Assembly (NCBI RefSeq): GCF_001905795.1
Contig: NZ_LIXJ01000005.1
Span: 241,239-305,238, forward strand
DNA from: Streptomyces sp. CB01580
Lineage (GTDB): Bacteria; Actinomycetota; Actinomycetes; Streptomycetales; Streptomycetaceae
DNA length: 64,000 nt
Direction: 5' to 3'
The notes beneath the pieces were generated by a model, which was not told where the DNA came from, ran no database searches, and saw nothing but the letters and a program-made list of their open reading frames with translations. Positions 15,095-23,925 of this stretch are shown one piece after another. Numbering within the stretch: position 1 is the first letter of the stretch; every line of letters begins with the position of its first letter. Both the position numbers and the translations under genes were made by a program.

Positions 15095-16312
15095 TCACAC
15101 GGCCGGCAGGGCGGTCAGCTTCTTCGCGTGCAGGGCCGCCAGCCGCTTGCCCCGGGCCGTCAGGTACCACTTCTGGATGTCGCCGCTGCCGTCGTTGTAC
15201 GTCCAGCGCAGTTTTCCGCTCGCGGCGTCGAAGGCGTGGATGCCGCCGTCCTCGTCGAACTCGGTCGCCCCGTAGAGAGTGCCGCCGACCTTGGCGAACT
15301 GCCAGGGGTAGGCGACGTCCAGGAGGTCGGTGTTGTGCCAGATCCTCTTCCCCGTCGCGGGGTCGGCCGCCCACAGGCCGTGGGTGCTGTCGGAGGCATA
15401 GAGAACGCCGTCCAGGACCGCCGGGTCGTTGAACCGGCTGAACTCCTCGGAGGCGAGCGACCAGCGTTCCTTGCCGTCGGCCAGCCCGAAGGCGCGCAGC
15501 CGGCGCCCGTCGGCGACGATGACCAGGTCGTCGTGGACGGCGAACTTGCGGTTGTTGGACCGGCCGATCTTCTTCGTCCAGAGCTGCCGTCCGGTCCTGG
15601 TGTCGCGGACGGTCAGGTTCTCACGGAAGTCGGTGTAGACGAGTCGGCCGCCGATGGCCGCGGCGGTGATGCCGGTCTCCTCCGTTCCGTGGTCGCGCTG
15701 CTCGCGCCAGGCGACCTTGCCGGACGAGGTGTCGATCGCGGCGACCACGTTGTCCGGCGTCCTGAAGTCCTTGTCCAGGATGCCCCCGGTGACGTAGATG
15801 TGGTCGTCGTCCACGGCGATCGGCCGGGGCTGCGCGTACTGGCTGCCCAGGCGGCTGCGCCAGGTCTCCTTGCCCGTGGCGGGATCCAGGCCGACGACGT
15901 TCCCGTCGTACTCGGCGCTGGCGAGGTAGAGCGTGCCGGAACCCAGGAGCAGGGCGGCTCCGGGGGTGGTGACGCCCTTGCGGGACCACACCTCCTTGCC
16001 GGTGGCCAGATCACGTGCCACCAGGGGGTCACCGGACACGATGACCAGGTCGCCCACCACGGCGAGCGCATCATCTCCGGCCAGGCTGTCGTTGGCCGCC
16101 GGGGCCTGCCAGAGGGCCCGGGGGCCGGTGCCCGCCGGAGGGGTGGTGAAGGTGTCCTTGTTGCCGCCCCCTCCGGGTTCCCGCGTGGCACCACCGCCGC
16201 CGGATTCGTCCTCCGGTCCGCATCCCCACGCACCCGCCCCGAGCAGCGCCAGTCCCAGGCCCTTGCCCGCGAGGCTCATCACACGGCGGCGTGACACGTC
16301 GTCTCGGCTCAT
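15095..16312 (-). CDS. PQQ-repeat beta-propeller lipoprotein
   Basis: A 405-residue exported protein. It starts at an ATG with GGAGACGGGGAA upstream. The signal has a twin-arginine-like RRRVMSLAGKG and ends GAGAWGCG, a weak lipobox, followed by a Gly/Glu linker typical of surface lipoproteins. Repeated blades of the type DLATGKEVW, DPATGKETW, DTSSGKVAW, DTRTGRQLW, DPATGKRIW and DAASGKLRW show a PQQ-like (BamB-like) beta-propeller. Such domains in Streptomyces usually act as extracellular sensors or scaffolds rather than quinone enzymes. It is transcribed alone. Confidence 0.88.
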   Translation of the reverse strand: MSRDDVSRRRVMSLAGKGLGLALLGAGAWGCGPEDESGGGGATREPGGGGNKDTFTTPPAGTGPRALWQAPAANDSLAGDDALAVVGDLVIVSGDPLVARDLATGKEVWSRKGVTTPGAALLLGSGTLYLASAEYDGNVVGLDPATGKETWRSRLGSQYAQPRPIAVDDDHIYVTGGILDKDFRTPDNVVAAIDTSSGKVAWREQRDHGTEETGITAAAIGGRLVYTDFRENLTVRDTRTGRQLWTKKIGRSNNRKFAVHDDLVIVADGRRLRAFGLADGKERWSLASEEFSRFNDPAVLDGVLYASDSTHGLWAADPATGKRIWHNTDLLDVAYPWQFAKVGGTLYGATEFDEDGGIHAFDAASGKLRWTYNDGSGDIQKWYLTARGKRLAALHAKKLTALPAV

Positions 16313-16624
16313 GGTCTCGTTCCCCGTCTCCTGCGAAGTCCGTGTCCGGTGTGCCTGATGTGGCGCCCGGAGCCGGATCAGAGTAGCCATCGAGTTTCGG
16401 CCATTTGAGCGGACGGGACGCGACCGGGACAGCCCTGTGACTCGTTCGTCACGGCGAAACGAACGAGAACGAAGGAGCGAGCACCGGGGGCGCCGCCGGC
16501 CTGCGCGGGCCCGGATGTACGGCGCTCGGACGCCGGGCCCGGCCCCGGACGTACGGTGCCGGACGCACGGCATCCAGCTGGCGTGCGACCGGACGCCCGG
16601 CACTCCGGACGAGGGGACCGACCC
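16313..16624. other. intergenic, promoter side of the PQQ-repeat gene
   Basis: 312 bases with no gene. Degenerate copies of a GGACGTACGG / CGGACGCACGG motif occur between 16500 and 16610, a local low-complexity run that reappears near 17555-17575. No terminator of clear quality was seen. Confidence 0.4.
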
Positions 16625-16852
16625 TCACTCGTCCCGGTAACCGAGCAGGTCACCCGGCTGGCAGCGCAGCTCGCGGCAGAGCGCGGTGAGCGTGCTGAAG
16701 CGGATCGCCTTGGCGCGGTCGTTCTTCAGTACGGAGAGATTGACGACCGACACCCCGACCCGGGCCGCCAGCTGGGTCAGCGTCATCCCGCGCTCGGCCA
16801 GCAGCCGGTCCAGGTGGACCTCGATGCCGTGCTCCGGCGCCGGGCCCGTCAC
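16625..16852 (-). CDS. small XRE-family (Cro/CI) regulator
   Basis: 75 residues, starting at a GTG that overlaps the DUF2975 stop (GTGA). Almost the whole protein is one helix-turn-helix: RLLAERGMTLTQLAARVGVS, then VVNLSVLKNDRAKAIRFSTL and ELRCQPGDLLGY. It is the YozG-like subtype found as a partner of DUF2975 membrane proteins. The pair likely responds to a membrane signal and binds the palindrome in front of the operon. A second copy of this module lies at 56804-57543. Confidence 0.88.
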   Translation of the reverse strand: MTGPAPEHGIEVHLDRLLAERGMTLTQLAARVGVSVVNLSVLKNDRAKAIRFSTLTALCRELRCQPGDLLGYRDE

Positions 16853-17460
16853 ACCAGCCCCTCCGTGTCGGCGCGCAGCCGGGCGCCCCGCCGGAAGACC
16901 TCGGCGACGGCGGCGATCAGGAGCGCGAGCAGCAGGTACGGGAAGGAGTAGGTGACGGAGAACGGAACCAGGTCCTCGGACCCGGTGCCCCGCAGGAGCA
17001 GGCCGGTCGTGACGGCGTCGAGCAGCGGCGCGAGGACGCTCATGAGGAACACCGTGACCGCGATGGCGTGGAGCCTGCGGACGTTCCGCGTGGTGAACTC
17101 CTCGCCGCCGCGCAGGCTCCGGGCCATCCGGAGCAGCAGGCCGAGTATCACGATCAGCAGCACACTGCTGACGATCTCGGGCAGCGCGAGCAGCAGCCGC
17201 TGCCCGAAGGCGGGGTGGGCGAAGACGAGTTCGGCCTGATCGGTGCCGATGACGGACGGCCCGTCACCGCCCGGCGTCACGTGCGGGGCCGGTGCCCGCC
17301 CTTCGAGCCGCACGTCCCGGTTCGTGATCGGGTCGAGGACACCGACCACCCCGAGGAGCGGTAGGAGCACACCGAACAGGCCGACCAGGCCCAGCGCCAG
17401 CGCGCAGCCCAGCTCCAGCGCCCGCTGGTCGCCCCGGCTCCACCACGACTTCGTGCCCAC
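16849..17460 (-). CDS. DUF2975 family membrane protein
   Basis: 203 residues with four hydrophobic segments (ALELGCALALGLVGLFGVLL, LLLALPEIVSSVLLIVILGL, AIAVTVFLMSVLAPLLDAV and LLLALLIAAVAEVF). A GTG at 17460 is chosen because GGAGG stands eight bases before it; an ATG at 17475 would place that GGAGG inside the gene. FTTRNVRRLHAIA between helices 2 and 3 is the usual family signature. About 70 extracytoplasmic residues follow helix 1. It is cotranscribed with the XRE gene. Confidence 0.85.
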   Translation of the reverse strand: MGTKSWWSRGDQRALELGCALALGLVGLFGVLLPLLGVVGVLDPITNRDVRLEGRAPAPHVTPGGDGPSVIGTDQAELVFAHPAFGQRLLLALPEIVSSVLLIVILGLLLRMARSLRGGEEFTTRNVRRLHAIAVTVFLMSVLAPLLDAVTTGLLLRGTGSEDLVPFSVTYSFPYLLLALLIAAVAEVFRRGARLRADTEGLV

Positions 17461-17479
17461 GAACAGCACCTCCATATCG

Positions 17480-17507
17480 TTTATCGTTATTATCGAATAA
17501 CGATAAA
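17480..17507 (-). promoter_or_regulatory. palindromic operator of the DUF2975/XRE operon
   Basis: Perfect 12-bp arms TTTATCGTTATT (17480-17491) and AATAACGATAAA (17496-17507) surround ATCG. The block is AT-rich against a 70% GC background and sits 20 bases before the chosen start, where the core promoter must be. Repeated TATCG half-sites fit binding by the small XRE protein. Confidence 0.75.
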
Positions 17508-17774
17508 CCAGTGGTGGCACCTCGGACACGGGCACCCCGGACACACGGGCGACCCCGGACGTACGGACGTACGGACACGATGGCGGCCCACCCCGACACG
17601 ACCCGCCCGGCGCGGCCCGCCGGACCACGGGCCTCGGCCTGCGGGCCGCCGCCCCGGCCGCCGCCCCGGCCGTCGCGGCGGCCGTCGCGGCGGCCCGCGA
17701 AAAACCAGGAGCCATCGCGACGCCGCCGCTGTTAAGCTCGTGGCGACGTTGTTCGTGTATCGAGGAGACCAGAC

Positions 17775-17804
17775 ATGGCAGGGGACGACGACATCTCGGG
17801 GTGA
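17775..17804 (+). CDS. nine-codon leader peptide of the ABC-F gene
   Basis: ATG-initiated ORF MAGDDDISG with a GGAG six to ten bases before it, ending 132 bases before the ABC-F start. The following leader holds a GATGCC/GGCATC hairpin and pyrimidine-rich stretches. Short leader ORFs before ABC-F and erm genes commonly control them by antibiotic-stalled ribosomes. The role here is inferred from position. Confidence 0.55.
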   Translation: MAGDDDISG

Positions 17805-17936
17805 GATCCCGCTCCGACAGGCCACCGGCCGATGCCCAGAGGCATCGCGTCACCGTCGTGGCCCGTTCCGTCGTTCCCTCTGTCCGTGTCCCGGGCACCA
17901 CTCTCTGCGTGCCGGTATTCCCTTTGAGGTCTTCCC

Positions 17937-19667
17937 ATGTCAGACGCCTCCGTCATCTGCTCCCACCTGTCCTTCGCCTGGGCCGACGGCACCCCCGTCT
18001 TCCAGGACCTGTCCTTCGCCCTGGACGGCGGCCGGACGGGCCTGGTCGCGCCCAACGGCTCCGGCAAGAGCACCCTTCTCAAGCTCATCGCCGGTGAGTT
18101 GCGGCCGGGCACCGGGTCCGTCTCCACGGTCGGCACGCTCGGTTACCTTCCGCAGACCCTCCCCCTGACCGGGGACCTCACGGTGGCCGAGGTCCTGGGC
18201 GTCGCCGCGGTGATCCGGGCCCTGGACGCCGTGGAGTCCGGGGACGTGAGCGAGGAACACTTCGCGACCATCGGTGACGACTGGGACATCGAGGAACGCA
18301 CCCGCGCCCAGCTGGACCGGCTCGGCCTCGACGGTCTCGCCCTCGACCGGAGCCTGAGCACGCTCAGCGGCGGCCAGATCGTCTCGCTCGGCCTGGCGGC
18401 CCAGCTCCTGAAGCAGCCCGACGTACTGCTGCTCGACGAACCGACCAACAACCTCGACCTCGACGCCCGGCACAAGCTCTACGACGTGCTGGGCGACTGG
18501 TCCGGCTGTCTCCTGCTGGTCAGCCACGACCGGGCACTGCTCGACCGCATGGAACGCATCGCGGAACTGGAGAGCGGTGAACTGCGCTTCTACGGAGGCA
18601 ACTTCACCGAGTACGAAGCCGCCGTGCAGGCCGAGCAGGAGGTCGCCGAGAAGAACGTCCGCAACGCGGAACAGGAGCTGAAGCGCGAGAAGCGGGAGAT
18701 GCAGCAGGCCCGCGAACGCGCCGAGCGCCGCGCCAGCAACGCCGCCCGCAACCTCAAGAACGCGGGCCTGCCGCGCATCGTCGCCGGGGGACTGAAGCGG
18801 AGCGCCCAGGAGTCCGCGGGCCGGTCGGGTCAGATGCACGCCTCCCGGGTCGGCGAGGCCAAGGCCCGGCTGGACGAGGCGGGGCGCTCCCTGCGCGACG
18901 AGCAGCGGATCGCTCTGGATCTGCCGGACACCGACGTGCCCGCCGGACGCACCCTCTTCCTGGGCGAGCGGATGCGGGTCCAGCACGGCGAACGTCCCCT
19001 GTTCGCCGGTGCGGGCGTCGACCTGACCATCCGCGGCCCCGAACGCATCGCACTGACCGGTCCCAACGGCGCCGGCAAGACCACACTGCTGCGTCTGGTC
19101 AACGGTGATCTGGAGCCGGCCGAAGGAATGACCGACGGCGCGGGCGAAGGAGCGGGCAAGGGAACGGTCGGAGATCCGGGCGACGGACGGACCGGCGGAC
19201 GGAGCGACGAGCTGGTCGGCGGACAGATCAAGCGGGCCGACGGCCGGGTCGCGTACCTCTCGCAGCGGCTGGACCTGCTGGACCTCGACCGCAGCGTCGC
19301 CGAGAACTTCGCCGCGTTCGCCCCGCACCGGTCGGAGGCGGAGCGGATGAACCTGCTCGCGCGCTTCCTCTTCCGGGGTTCCCGCGCCCATCTGCCCGTG
19401 GGCGTGCTGTCCGGTGGCGAGCGGCTGCGGGCCACCCTGGCCTGTGTCCTGTGCGCCGAACCGGCCCCGCAACTGCTGCTCCTGGACGAGCCGACGAACA
19501 ACCTCGACCTGGTCAGCGCGGGCCAGCTGGAGAGCGCGCTGTGCTCCTACCGGGGAGCGTTCATGGTGGTCAGCCACGACGAACGCTTCCTCGCACGGAT
19601 CGGGGTGAACCGTTGGCTGCGGCTGGCCGACGGTGAGCTGAAGGAGACGGGGGCGCCCGAGGTGTGA
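17937..19667 (+). CDS. ABC-F ribosomal protection protein
   Basis: 576 residues with two ABC cassettes and no membrane segments. Cassette 1 has Walker A APNGSGKST, signature LSGGQ and Walker B LLLDEPTNNLDL. A charged helical linker (about residues 220-300, rich in Glu/Lys/Arg) is the P-site tRNA interaction motif. Cassette 2 has TGPNGAGKTT, LSGGERLRAT and LLLLDEPTNNLDL. A Gly/Asp-rich insertion sits after the second Walker A. ABC-F proteins enter the E site and displace ribosome-targeting drugs. GAGG precedes the ATG, and the upstream leader ORF suggests induction. Confidence 0.92.
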   Translation: MSDASVICSHLSFAWADGTPVFQDLSFALDGGRTGLVAPNGSGKSTLLKLIAGELRPGTGSVSTVGTLGYLPQTLPLTGDLTVAEVLGVAAVIRALDAVESGDVSEEHFATIGDDWDIEERTRAQLDRLGLDGLALDRSLSTLSGGQIVSLGLAAQLLKQPDVLLLDEPTNNLDLDARHKLYDVLGDWSGCLLLVSHDRALLDRMERIAELESGELRFYGGNFTEYEAAVQAEQEVAEKNVRNAEQELKREKREMQQARERAERRASNAARNLKNAGLPRIVAGGLKRSAQESAGRSGQMHASRVGEAKARLDEAGRSLRDEQRIALDLPDTDVPAGRTLFLGERMRVQHGERPLFAGAGVDLTIRGPERIALTGPNGAGKTTLLRLVNGDLEPAEGMTDGAGEGAGKGTVGDPGDGRTGGRSDELVGGQIKRADGRVAYLSQRLDLLDLDRSVAENFAAFAPHRSEAERMNLLARFLFRGSRAHLPVGVLSGGERLRATLACVLCAEPAPQLLLLDEPTNNLDLVSAGQLESALCSYRGAFMVVSHDERFLARIGVNRWLRLADGELKETGAPEV

Positions 19668-19671
19668 ACCG

Positions 19672-19737
19672 CTGACGTGTCGGCCGGGCCCGCGTCCGAG
19701 GGGTGTCCCCCGGCGGGCCGAACACCAACCACGTCAG
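19672..19737 (+). promoter_or_regulatory. long hairpin between the two ABC-F genes
   Basis: CTGACGTG (19672-19679) pairs with CACGTCAG (19730-19737), and inside it TCGGCC pairs with GGCCGA. The stem ends right before the AGGTGG ribosome binding site of the second ABC-F gene. It could be an attenuator or an RNA element tuning translation of the second gene. Confidence 0.5.
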
Positions 19738-19747
19738 GTGGATCATC

Positions 19748-21385
19748 ATGTCTCAACCCGCCCTGCTCGCACACGACATCGTCCGTACGCTCGGGGACAG
19801 GCGTGTCCTCGACGGGGTGTCGCTCACCGCCTCCCCCGGCCGTCGCCTCGGCCTGATCGGGGAGAACGGCGCCGGAAAGTCGACGCTTCTGCGCCTGCTC
19901 GCCGGGGTCGACGAGCCCGACGCCGGGAGCATCACGCGCCCGGCCGACCTGGGCTTCCTGCACCAGGAGATGCCGTTCGACGCCGCGTCGACGGTCGCCG
20001 ACGTGCTGGACGACGCCCTGCGCGAGGCCCGCGCCGACCTGGCCGAGCTCGACCGCCTCGCCGATCTGCTCGCGCACGTCCCGGAGGACTCCCCCGGCCA
20101 CGACGAACTGCTCGACGCATACGGCCGACGGCTGGAACAGGCCCGGGAACGCGAGTCCTGGGACGCCGACCGGCGTGCCGCGATCACGCTCGACGGGCTC
20201 GGCCTCGCCGCACTCGACCACGACCGGACCCTCGGCACCCTCTCGGGCGGACAGCGCAGTCGCCTGGCGCTGGCCGCTCTGCTGGTCCGCCGCCCCTCCG
20301 CACTGCTGCTCGACGAGCCGACCAACCATCTCGACGACGGCGCCGCCGCGTTCCTGGAGGCGCGGGTGCGCGAACTGCCCGGGGCCGTGATGGTGGCCAG
20401 CCACGACCGGGCCTTCCTCGACGCCGTGTGCACGGATCTGATCGACCTCGACCCGGCGGTGGACGGCCCCGTGCGGTACGGCGGCAACTACAGCGCGTTC
20501 CAGGCGGAGAAGCACGCCGAGCGGCAACGCTGGGAACGGCGGTACGCGGAGGAACAGGAGGAACTGGCGGCATTGCGCCGGTCGACGCGAGTGACCGCCC
20601 GCCTCGTCGCCCCGAACCGGGAGCGGCGGGACAACGAGAAGATGATGTACGGCCTTCGGGGCGATCGGGTGCAGGGCCAGATCTCTCGGCGGGTGCGCAA
20701 CGCCGCCCGCAGACTGGAGGAGTTGGAGCGCGGGCAGGTCGGTGAGCCGCCGCGACCGCTGCGGTTCCATGTCACCGCGCTCGCCCAGGGGCCGACGGAC
20801 GACGACACCCCCGGCGATCTCGTGAGCCTGCGCGACGTACACCTGCCGGGTCGACTGGAGGTCGCCCGGCTGGACGTGTCGGCGACCGAACGCCTCCTCG
20901 TCACCGGCGGCAACGGGACGGGGAAGTCGACGCTCCTGTCCGTACTCGCCGGACGGCTCGCGGCCGGGGGCGCGGGCGGGGTGCGGCGGCGACCAGGGCT
21001 GTCCGTGGGGCTGCTGTCCCAGGACACCGTGTTCGCGCGGCCCGACCGCACCGTGCGCGACACCTACGCGCTCTCGCTCGGCGCCGAACGGGCGGAGGAG
21101 GTCCCGCTGGTCTCATTGGGGCTGATGCACGAGCCGGACCTGGAGAAACCGGTCGGGCAACTGTCGGTCGGCCAACGGCGGCGGCTCGCGCTGGCACTGC
21201 TGGTGGCGAGTCCTCCGGAACTGCTGCTGCTCGACGAGCCCACGAACCACCTGTCCCCGCGCCTGTGCGACGAGTTGGAGGACGCCCTGGGCACCGGGCC
21301 CGGGGCGATCGTCCTGGCCAGTCACGACCGCTGGCTGCGAAGGCGCTGGCAGGGCCGCGAGTTCCGGCTGCGCCCGGCTCGGTGA
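19748..21385 (+). CDS. ABC-F ribosomal protection protein, second copy
   Basis: 545 residues, starting at an ATG with AGGTGG upstream, 80 bases after the first ABC-F gene. Cassette 1 has GENGAGKST, LSGGQRSRLAL and LLLDEPTNHLDD. Cassette 2 has GGNGTGKST, LSVGQRRRLAL and LLLDEPTNHLSP. The linker contains a basic WERRYAEEQEELAALRRST helix. The NHL form of the loop after Walker B and the shorter linker show it is a distinct subfamily from its neighbour, not a recent duplicate. The two may protect against different drug classes. Confidence 0.92.
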   Translation: MSQPALLAHDIVRTLGDRRVLDGVSLTASPGRRLGLIGENGAGKSTLLRLLAGVDEPDAGSITRPADLGFLHQEMPFDAASTVADVLDDALREARADLAELDRLADLLAHVPEDSPGHDELLDAYGRRLEQARERESWDADRRAAITLDGLGLAALDHDRTLGTLSGGQRSRLALAALLVRRPSALLLDEPTNHLDDGAAAFLEARVRELPGAVMVASHDRAFLDAVCTDLIDLDPAVDGPVRYGGNYSAFQAEKHAERQRWERRYAEEQEELAALRRSTRVTARLVAPNRERRDNEKMMYGLRGDRVQGQISRRVRNAARRLEELERGQVGEPPRPLRFHVTALAQGPTDDDTPGDLVSLRDVHLPGRLEVARLDVSATERLLVTGGNGTGKSTLLSVLAGRLAAGGAGGVRRRPGLSVGLLSQDTVFARPDRTVRDTYALSLGAERAEEVPLVSLGLMHEPDLEKPVGQLSVGQRRRLALALLVASPPELLLLDEPTNHLSPRLCDELEDALGTGPGAIVLASHDRWLRRRWQGREFRLRPAR

Positions 21386-21498
21386 CCGCGCCCCGCGCGG
21401 TGAGTGCCCGGCACGCGGTGAGTGCCCGGCACGGTGAACGCGAGGCAGGGTGAGAGCGCGGCGCGGTGAACGCGGGGCACGGTGAACGCGGGGCACGG
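21380..21498. repeat. imperfect 16-18-bp tandem repeats
   Basis: About seven head-to-tail copies of a unit like CGGTGAACGCGGGGCA run from the end of the ABC-F gene to the end of the TetR gene. The last two copies are identical. No function is apparent. Confidence 0.7.
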
Positions 21499-21499
21499 A

Positions 21500-22213
21500 T
21501 CAATCGGCCTTTCCGGAAACGGGGGTCGTCACACCGAGGCGTTCCCAGAGGAGGGCCAGATGCGCGTGCAGGACGTCCTGGGCCTCCTCCGGGCTCAGGT
21601 GTCCGATGAGCACATGGCTGGTCAGGCCGTCCGTGAGCGCGAGCAGTGACCGGGCCTCGCGCCACGGATCGAGCGCCACGGGGACTCCGCCGGCAGGATC
21701 GTCCCCGGCAGTCCCCTTCCCCGTGACCGAACTGTCCCCGGTGCCGGGGCCGTTCCCGGTGCTCGGGCCGGCGCTCTCGGCGGCCTCCGCGATGAGACGG
21801 GAGAAGACATCCTGGAGATCCGCGTAACTGGTCCTGAGCTTGTCGGCGAGCGGCTCGCTGACGGCGGCCTGGGCGACGAACGCGAGCCAGACCCGTGCCT
21901 CGGCGCGGTGTTCCTCGCGCAACAGGGCGACCTCGCCGGCCGTGTGGCCCAGGGCGGTGGCGGCCGACTGGGCCGGACCACGGACCAGGCGGGCCCGTAC
22001 GCGCTCGGTCAGACGCTCGCCGACGTGTTCGACGGCGAACAGGAGCATCTCCTCCTTGGTGCGGAAGCAGCGCTGAACAGCCCCCAGTGAGACCTGCGCG
22101 CGAGCCGCGACATCGCGCATGGACACCCCTTCCGGCCCGTGTTCATCGGCGAGACGACAGACGGCGTCGGCGATCCGACGGCGTCTGCTCTCGTAATCCA
22201 CCTGCTTGGGCAT
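21500..22213 (-). CDS. TetR-family repressor
   Basis: 237 residues. The N-terminal helix-turn-helix reads ADAVCRLADEHGPEGVSMRD, then VAARAQVSLGAVQRCF and RTKEEMLLFA. The ligand domain contains a low-complexity Gly/Ser/Thr insertion (about residues 165-190). The family is BetI/AcrR-like. It is divergent from the amidase gene, and a perfect 16-bp palindrome lies between them, so it most likely represses both. Confidence 0.88.
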   Translation of the reverse strand: MPKQVDYESRRRRIADAVCRLADEHGPEGVSMRDVAARAQVSLGAVQRCFRTKEEMLLFAVEHVGERLTERVRARLVRGPAQSAATALGHTAGEVALLREEHRAEARVWLAFVAQAAVSEPLADKLRTSYADLQDVFSRLIAEAAESAGPSTGNGPGTGDSSVTGKGTAGDDPAGGVPVALDPWREARSLLALTDGLTSHVLIGHLSPEEAQDVLHAHLALLWERLGVTTPVSGKAD

Positions 22214-22255
22214 GGCCGGTCGCTCCTCGCTCTTGATCGATGCGTTCTCTTTTTT

Positions 22256-22271
22256 CGATACGATCGTATCG
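22256..22271. promoter_or_regulatory. TetR operator palindrome
   Basis: CGATACGATCGTATCG is a perfect 16-bp palindrome 43 bases upstream of the tetR start and 77 bases before the amidase start. Size and symmetry are typical of TetR-family operators, and its place in the divergent promoter region fits control of both genes. Confidence 0.75.
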
Positions 22272-22347
22272 CTTCTGGGCTATGGTTCCGGCACGAGTGC
22301 TTCGACCCGCGAAGGACGCGAAGGATATGAGGGAAAGGACAGGGATC

Positions 22348-23781
22348 GTGCGGGACGCCCTATGGAAGTTGTCGGCCACGGCGCAGGCGGAAGCCGTCCG
22401 GGCCGGAAACGTATCGGCCGTCGAACTGGTCGACAGCCATCTGGAACGCATCGCCGACGTCAACCCGCGGATCAACGCGGTCACGCAGCTGATGGCCGAA
22501 CGCGCCCGTGAAGCGGCGGCGGAGACCGATCGGAAGCGGGCCGCGGGCGAGGATCCCGGCCCCCTGGCGGGCGTGCCGTTCACGGTGAAGGAGTGCCTCG
22601 CCGTCGAGGGCGTGCCCACCACCTTCGGGACGGCGCGGTTCCGCGATCTGGTGGCGGCGACCGACGCGCCCCCGGTGGCCCGGCTCCGGGCTGCCGGGGC
22701 CGTGCCGATCGGGCACAGCAACATGCCGACCATGATCCTCGCCGGGATGCACACCCGCAGCGAACTGTTCGGCGACACCGTCAACCCGTGGGACCCGAGC
22801 CGGACGCCCGGCGGCACCAGCGGTGGCGACGGGGCGGCCGTCGCCACCGGCATGGCCGCGGTCGGGCTCGGCAACGACTCCGGCGGTTCGATACGGATCC
22901 CCGCCTCGTTCTGCGGTGTCGCGGGGCTGAAGCCCACCGCCGGGCGGTTCCCCGCCGACCATCGTGTCCTCGGCCCGGACGACCCCGGACCGGCCTCGCA
23001 GATGCTGGTGACCGACGGCCCGCTGGCCCGCCGGGTCGCCGACCTGCGGCTGGCGTACGAAGCGCTGGCCGGAACCGATCCACGCGACCCGCGCGCCGTA
23101 CCCGTACCCGTCCGGGGCGAACCGCTGCCGGGCCCGGTGAAGGTCGCGGTCGTCGCCGACCCCGGTGGTCGCGGCGTCCACCCCACGGTGCACGCGGCCG
23201 TCATGGCCGCGGCCGACGCGTTGCGGGACGCCGGGTACGACGTGCGGGAGGTGGCGGACGTTCCGAGGCTGGACGAGGCACTTGAGGCGTACGGCCGGAT
23301 CACCGTGACCGAGTTCGCCCCCACCTGGCCCGTGGTACGCACGTTGCTCGGGGCGGGCGGAGACCGGTACATCGCGATGGCGATGGAGCGGACCCCGCCC
23401 GCGACCGCCGCGGAGTTCATGAAACTGATGGGCACCTGGCTGGGCATCCGCCGGTCGTGGGCGGAGTTCCTCGACACGTACCCGTTGCTGCTCGGGCCGG
23501 TGTTCACCGAGCCGCCCGTCGAACCGGGGCTCGAGTCACGCGACGCGGCGGGACACGAACGGGTCGGCACGGGTATGCGCCTGTGCACGGTGACCAGCTT
23601 CGTGGGCGTGCCCGCGGTGGCCGTACCGACCGGGGTGGCCGACGGCCTGCCGTCCGGCGTCCAGATCGTCGGGCGCGCGTTCCGGGAGGACCTGTGCCTG
23701 GCCGCCGCCCAGGAGATCGAGGACCGGCTCGGAGTGCTCACGCCGCTCGACGTGCCGCTTCGGAGTGCTCACACCGATTGA
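22348..23781 (+). CDS. amidase signature family hydrolase
   Basis: 477 residues from a GTG with GGACAGGG upstream; an in-frame ATG at 22327 would add seven residues. The Ser-cisSer-Lys triad is visible: Lys in PFTVKECLAVEG, the cis-Ser and nucleophile in GGTSGGDGAAVATG and GLGNDSGGSIRIPASFCG. The C-terminal VPAVAVPTG and PSGVQIVGRAF are family landmarks. These enzymes hydrolyse amides or nitrile-derived amides in the cytoplasm; the substrate is unknown. Divergent TetR control suggests induction by an amide or drug. Confidence 0.9.
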   Translation: MRDALWKLSATAQAEAVRAGNVSAVELVDSHLERIADVNPRINAVTQLMAERAREAAAETDRKRAAGEDPGPLAGVPFTVKECLAVEGVPTTFGTARFRDLVAATDAPPVARLRAAGAVPIGHSNMPTMILAGMHTRSELFGDTVNPWDPSRTPGGTSGGDGAAVATGMAAVGLGNDSGGSIRIPASFCGVAGLKPTAGRFPADHRVLGPDDPGPASQMLVTDGPLARRVADLRLAYEALAGTDPRDPRAVPVPVRGEPLPGPVKVAVVADPGGRGVHPTVHAAVMAAADALRDAGYDVREVADVPRLDEALEAYGRITVTEFAPTWPVVRTLLGAGGDRYIAMAMERTPPATAAEFMKLMGTWLGIRRSWAEFLDTYPLLLGPVFTEPPVEPGLESRDAAGHERVGTGMRLCTVTSFVGVPAVAVPTGVADGLPSGVQIVGRAFREDLCLAAAQEIEDRLGVLTPLDVPLRSAHTD

Positions 23782-23803
23782 CGTGCTGATACGGCCGGTG
23801 AGT

Positions 23804-23925
23804 AGTGCCGGTCGACGACTCGTACCGGTCAGCGACTCGTACCGGTCGGCGAACCCCGCAGGTGGGTGAGCCGGTCGGTGAGCCCTGCCGATCGGCGAAT
23901 CGCGCCACGAGCCGATCGGCGGGCC
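23804..23925. repeat. short degenerate repeats around CGTACCGGTC
   Basis: Several near-copies of a 16-17-base unit (ACTCGTACCGGTC-GCG) follow each other between the convergent amidase and GNAT genes. Two copies are nearly identical (23819-23852). No terminator of the usual form is visible. Confidence 0.55.
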
